Origin: Lachnospiraceae bacterium
GTDB lineage: Bacteria > Bacillota > Clostridia > Lachnospirales > Lachnospiraceae
Length of the DNA: 42,998 nt
Direction of reading: 5' to 3'
NCBI GenBank assembly: GCA_017634455.1
Contig: JAGBNK010000002.1
Coordinates: 1 to 42,998, forward strand
The notes beneath the pieces are model-generated. The model was given only the letters and a program-made list of their open reading frames with translations. It was not told where the DNA came from and searched no databases. The first letter of the stretch is position 1. Each line of letters starts with the position of its first letter. The position numbers and the translations under genes are program-made. Positions 40,267 through 42,998 of the stretch are shown piece after piece.

Positions 40267-41631
40267 ATGGTAAATATATTTGAAGTAAATGAAACCAATA
40301 AGATGGTGGAGCAGGAGAATTTAGATGTGCGTACCATCACAATTGGTATTAGCTTATTGGATTGTATAGATTCTGATTTGGATAAGCTTAATGAAAAGGT
40401 ATACAACAAGATAACAACTGTAGCCAAGGATTTGGCCAAGGTTGGAGCTGAGATAGAAGCTGACTATTGTATTCCTATTGTAAATAAGAGAATATCAGTT
40501 ACTCCAATTGCTATGATTGGAGCTGCTGCATGTAAGAGCCCTGAGGATTATGTGACTCTTGCCAAGACAATGGATAGAGCGGCTGCCAAGGTGGGAGCAA
40601 ATCTTATCGGCGGTTATTCGGCACTTGTATCCAAGGGTATGACTACAGGAGATGAGATGCTTATTCGCTCAATTCCAATGGCTCTTACTCAGACTGAGAG
40701 AGTATGTAGTTCAGTAAATTTGGCATCAACCAAGACTGGTATCAATATGGATGCTGTTCGTCTTATGGGTGAGATTTTACTTAAGGTTGCAGAATTATCC
40801 AAGGATAGAGATTCTGTTGATTGCATGAAGCTGGTAGTATTTTGTAACGCGCCTGACGATAACCCATTTATGGCAGGAGCTTTTCATGGTGTTACTGAGG
40901 CTGATGCTATTATAAATGTAGGTGTGTCTGGCCCAGGCATTGTAAAGACTGCTCTTGAATCAGTTAGAGGAGAGAGTTTTGAAGTATTATGCGAGACTAT
41001 CAAAAAGACTGCTTTCAAGGTAACTCGAGTGGGACAACTTGTGGCACAGGAAGCTTCCAAGAGACTTGGCATTCCATTTGGAATTATTGATTTGTCTCTG
41101 GCACCAACTCCTGCAATTGGTGATTCAGTTGCGGATATCTTGTGTGAAATCGGACTTGAATATGCTGGAGCTCCTGGAACAACAGCAGCTCTTGCTATGT
41201 TAAATGATCAGGTGAAGAAGGGTGGAGTTATGGCTTCATCTTATGTAGGTGGTCTTTCAGGAGCATTTATCCCTGTTTCAGAAGATCAGGGAATGATTAA
41301 TTCTGTAGAAGCTGGAGCGATTACACTTGAGAAGCTTGAAGCTATGACTTGTGTGTGCTCTGTTGGATTGGATATGATTGCAATTCCAGGAGATACACCT
41401 GCTACAACGATTTCAGGTATGATTGCTGATGAGATGGCCCTCGGTATGGTAAATCAGAAGACTACAGCTGCTAGACTTATTCCAGTAATTGGTAAGGGTG
41501 TTGGCGATACTGTGGAATTTGGCGGATTGTTTGGATATGCACCAATTATGCCTGTAAATAAATATTCTTGTGCTGACTTCATTAATCGTGAAGGTAGAAT
41601 TCCAGCGCCTATTCATTCTTTCAAAAACTAA
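40267..41631 (+). CDS. UPF0210/PFL-family protein (DUF711)
   Basis: A 454-aa protein of the conserved DUF711 family, related in fold to glycyl-radical enzymes but without the radical loop chemistry. Seen are the N-terminal [70 protein letters not shown] and VYSC-free C-terminal [12 protein letters not shown]. Full length. It pairs with the ACT protein 94 bp upstream, a conserved arrangement. The biochemical function is unknown. Confidence 0.93.
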   Translation: MVNIFEVNETNKMVEQENLDVRTITIGISLLDCIDSDLDKLNEKVYNKITTVAKDLAKVGAEIEADYCIPIVNKRISVTPIAMIGAAACKSPEDYVTLAKTMDRAAAKVGANLIGGYSALVSKGMTTGDEMLIRSIPMALTQTERVCSSVNLASTKTGINMDAVRLMGEILLKVAELSKDRDSVDCMKLVVFCNAPDDNPFMAGAFHGVTEADAIINVGVSGPGIVKTALESVRGESFEVLCETIKKTAFKVTRVGQLVAQEASKRLGIPFGIIDLSLAPTPAIGDSVADILCEIGLEYAGAPGTTAALAMLNDQVKKGGVMASSYVGGLSGAFIPVSEDQGMINSVEAGAITLEKLEAMTCVCSVGLDMIAIPGDTPATTISGMIADEMALGMVNQKTTAARLIPVIGKGVGDTVEFGGLFGYAPIMPVNKYSCADFINREGRIPAPIHSFKN

Positions 41632-41749
41632 GATAATTATATGTTAGAAGTAAAATATAATTCATAGAATTAAGTTTTCAAGAATTAGTTTAAATATTTA
41701 TGTTAAATATTTAATTAGAAGATAAATAGAATTAAGGTTATATTAAGTG

Positions 41750-41782
41750 AAAAGGTCACCTCTTTATGAGGTGACCTTTTTG
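41750..41782. terminator. Bidirectional terminator
   Basis: AAAAGGTCACCTC pairs perfectly with GAGGTGACCTTTT around TTTAT, with T-runs on both strands, between two convergent genes. Confidence 0.9.
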
Positions 41783-41813
41783 ATGATTCTTCTACTGATT
41801 GTTTTTGCCTGCT

Positions 41814-42077
41814 TTATGCCAATCCGTAAAGTGCCATAATAGAAGCAAGCACTGTAGCACCAACAAGGAACCAGAGAACAATTGCAATAAGCATCCAGAT
41901 AAGGTTTGCCTTTGCCCAGTTCTTCTTGCTCTCATCAGCAGTATTGCCAAATGCCCAAACAAAGAGCATAACCAAACCTACAACAGGAATCAGTGTAAGC
42001 AAAATTGTTACAAACCACTGTCCCATAGATGATGGCTGTGATGGCTGTGATACTGGTGTTGTGTAATTCTCTTCCAT
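41814..42077 (-). CDS. Small two-helix membrane protein
   Basis: An 87-aa protein with a Pro/Ser/Thr-rich cytosolic start (TTPVSQPSQPSS), TM1 about 21-43, a charged loop NTADESKKNWAKAN and TM2 about 58-82. Similar short proteins with this loop are widespread in clostridia, without known function. AAAGGAGAG 8 bp upstream favours ATG 42077 over an in-frame start at 42140. It is convergent with the UPF0210 gene and shares its terminator. Confidence 0.8.
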   Translation of the reverse strand: MEENYTTPVSQPSQPSSMGQWFVTILLTLIPVVGLVMLFVWAFGNTADESKKNWAKANLIWMLIAIVLWFLVGATVLASIMALYGLA

Positions 42078-42255
42078 TTTCAAAACTCTCCTTTCATATA
42101 ATCCACAGATTATTTTATAACAAGTGATAACTATACACAAGAGCGAATGTGGGAAAGTACTTCGTTTATAGATAATTGATTGACAAATGCTATTGGTCGC
42201 AGTATTTTTTAATTAAATACAGAATGTGGTTACTAACAATGGAAAATGATGGTGT

Positions 42256-42270
42256 TTACAATTTTTGTAA
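42256..42270. promoter_or_regulatory. Inverted repeat in leader of membrane-protein gene
   Basis: TTACAA-TTT-TTGTAA, 62 bp before the gene. TTGACA with 17-bp spacing to TATTTT lies further upstream (42179-42207). Confidence 0.4.
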
Positions 42271-42332
42271 TTGAGAAAGGGGGACAATTACAAAAGTAGG
42301 AACAATTGTAGGAATGTATGGAGGGTTTTGCT

Positions 42333-42716
42333 ATGAAAAAGATAATAATTATTATTATGTCAATTATTAATTTTATAGATTTGGCTTTGCTTACAAATGG
42401 ATTTAAGCATGTTTTGTGGACTTCGATTCCTATTACAGGGATGTTGGTATCTGTTCTTGTAGGATATGCTATTCTATTTCATATTTTTAGATTGATATAT
42501 TTTTATAATATTTCAGATAATAAAAATCTGATGAAAGCGTTACAAACGATTGTTTTATCAGCGGTTATTATTTTGTTTTTTGTAATTCAACCTGTTGATG
42601 AATTTAACATGTTTTATAGTACAAGTATGTTTGGCTTATTTATAATTAGCGTAGGGATAGATGGATCTGTAATTAGAAAATATTTAAATCTGAATCAAGA
42701 TGTTTCTTTAGATTAA
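42333..42716 (+). CDS. Small four-helix membrane protein, unknown
   Basis: A 127-aa protein with four predicted membrane helices (about 3-20, 33-56, 68-86, 96-114) and almost no polar loops. I do not recognise a family. GGAGGG 7 bp before ATG 42333 is better placed than for the ATG at 42318. Base composition is visibly more AT-rich than the neighbouring core genes, and it sits next to an insertion sequence, so recent acquisition is possible. It is followed by its own terminator. Confidence 0.7.
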   Translation: MKKIIIIIMSIINFIDLALLTNGFKHVLWTSIPITGMLVSVLVGYAILFHIFRLIYFYNISDNKNLMKALQTIVLSAVIILFFVIQPVDEFNMFYSTSMFGLFIISVGIDGSVIRKYLNLNQDVSLD

Positions 42717-42774
42717 AAGCACTAGAATAATTATTATTAAATAAATGAATTAGTGAAGGCCATAAATAAAACAG

Positions 42775-42815
42775 TAGCGAATTATGTTATAAACATAATT
42801 TGCTCCTGCTTTTTA
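42775..42815 (+). terminator. Terminator before the insertion sequence
   Basis: AGCGAATTATGTT-ATA-AACATAATTTGCT is a 13-bp stem with one G-U pair, followed by CCTGC and a T-run. Confidence 0.75.
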
Positions 42816-42900
42816 TTATGGGTCGTGACCCAGTTTCGCGCGCGAAGCGTGCGAAATATAAACCACCCGCTATGCGGGTGCGCGGTGTTTGTTATACAAA

Positions 42901-42967
42901 AAAATCACCTTTCCGTTATAATTTTGGATGTTCAAGCCTAAATTATAACGAAAGGAAAGGTGATTTT
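42901..42967 (+). promoter_or_regulatory. Long hairpin sequestering the transposase ribosome site
   Basis: The arm starting AAAATCACCTTTCC pairs with the arm ending GGAAAGGTGATTTT over about 24 bp with a 4-nt bulge. The 3' arm contains the AAAGGTGA ribosome site 5 bp before the tnpA ATG. IS200 elements are known to use such a hairpin to keep translation low. Confidence 0.85.
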
Positions 42968-42968
42968 A

Positions 42969-42998
42969 ATGGCCAACAAGGCAAATAGTTTAGCACAC
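42969..42998 (+). CDS. tnpA: IS200/IS605 transposase TnpA, first ten codons
   Basis: Only MANKANSLAH is inside the window. This is the characteristic beginning of IS200-type Y1 transposases, single-strand HUH enzymes that cut and join at hairpin-marked ends. The family assignment rests on ten residues plus the RBS-burying hairpin directly upstream, which together are quite specific. The catalytic HUH and Tyr lie outside the window. Confidence 0.75.
   Translation, partial: MANKANSLAH

Larger units (their letters stand above)
42819..42998 (+). mobile_element. Left end of an IS200/IS605-family insertion sequence (partial)
   Basis: A cluster of hairpins precedes the transposase start: TGGGTC-GT-GACCCA (42819-42832), TTTCGCGC with GTGCGAAA (42834-42856), CACCCGC-TAT-GCGGGTG (42864-42880) and the long RBS hairpin (42901-42967). 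TnpA of this family recognises subterminal hairpins rather than inverted ends. The tight 7-bp hairpin with a 3-nt loop is the best candidate. The exact left boundary is not determined and the element runs out of the window. Confidence 0.75.

Overview
The window looks like a chromosome segment of a motile, low-GC Gram-positive anaerobe of the family Lachnospiraceae (Butyrivibrio, Pseudobutyrivibrio or Roseburia type). The grounds are AT-rich DNA with strong AGGAGG-type ribosome sites, the clostridial order polA-coaE-FtsA-like-MBL, a MecA adaptor, a chemotaxis receptor with c-di-GMP signalling, and DUF5688/VirD4/Tn916-type integrase mobile DNA. The genus is inference.

Layout. (1) 1-8870 is mobile DNA, the right part of an integrative element: the 3' part of a type I restriction specificity gene (hsdS), DUF5688 protein, HTH protein, PcfB-like protein, VirD4 coupling ATPase, three small XRE regulators set among hairpins and three copies of a 19-bp palindrome, then a Tn916-type excisionase and integrase. 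No relaxase or type IV secretion genes lie between virD4 and int, so this side looks eroded. (2) 8871-21087 is core: ychF, nrdR, a small protein behind a sigma-28-like promoter, rpiB, a degenerate-GGDEF/intact-EAL membrane protein, an MCP, efp plus a small partner ORF, tRNA-Thr, a lytic transglycosylase, lysA, tRNA-Leu and mecA. (3) 21088-22241 is mostly non-coding and holds a striking array of hairpins in exact 63-bp phase, then an orphan XRE gene. (4) 22242-28576: rsmF and a nearly complete pantothenate/CoA cluster (panG, panB, panC, panD, coaBC), with a 142-nt strongly structured element between panC and panD. (5) 28621-30052: an island with a DUF3990 ADP-ribosyltransferase-like protein overlapping an HTH protein, behind a promoter with two near-identical operator-like repeats; it looks like a self-regulated toxin-antitoxin or defence pair. 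(6) 30075-41631 is core: YdcF-like protein, M24 aminopeptidase P, polA, coaE, an FtsA paralogue with a long C-terminal extension, a WalJ-like MBL hydrolase, an ACT-domain protein and a UPF0210 protein. (7) 41814-42998: two small membrane proteins, then the left end and first ten codons of an IS200/IS605 transposase with its ribosome site buried in a long hairpin.

How genes work together. panG/panB make pantoate from ketoisovalerate, panD makes beta-alanine, panC joins them, coaBC carries out the two steps after pantothenate phosphorylation, and coaE (8 kb away) finishes CoA. The EAL protein, MCP and the putative sigma-28 gene fit a motility and c-di-GMP theme. The best candidates for undescribed biology are the 63-bp hairpin array, the panC-panD structured element, the DUF3990/HTH pair with its tandem operator, and the element-borne palindrome family. 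All calls come from reading the sequence; no database search was possible.
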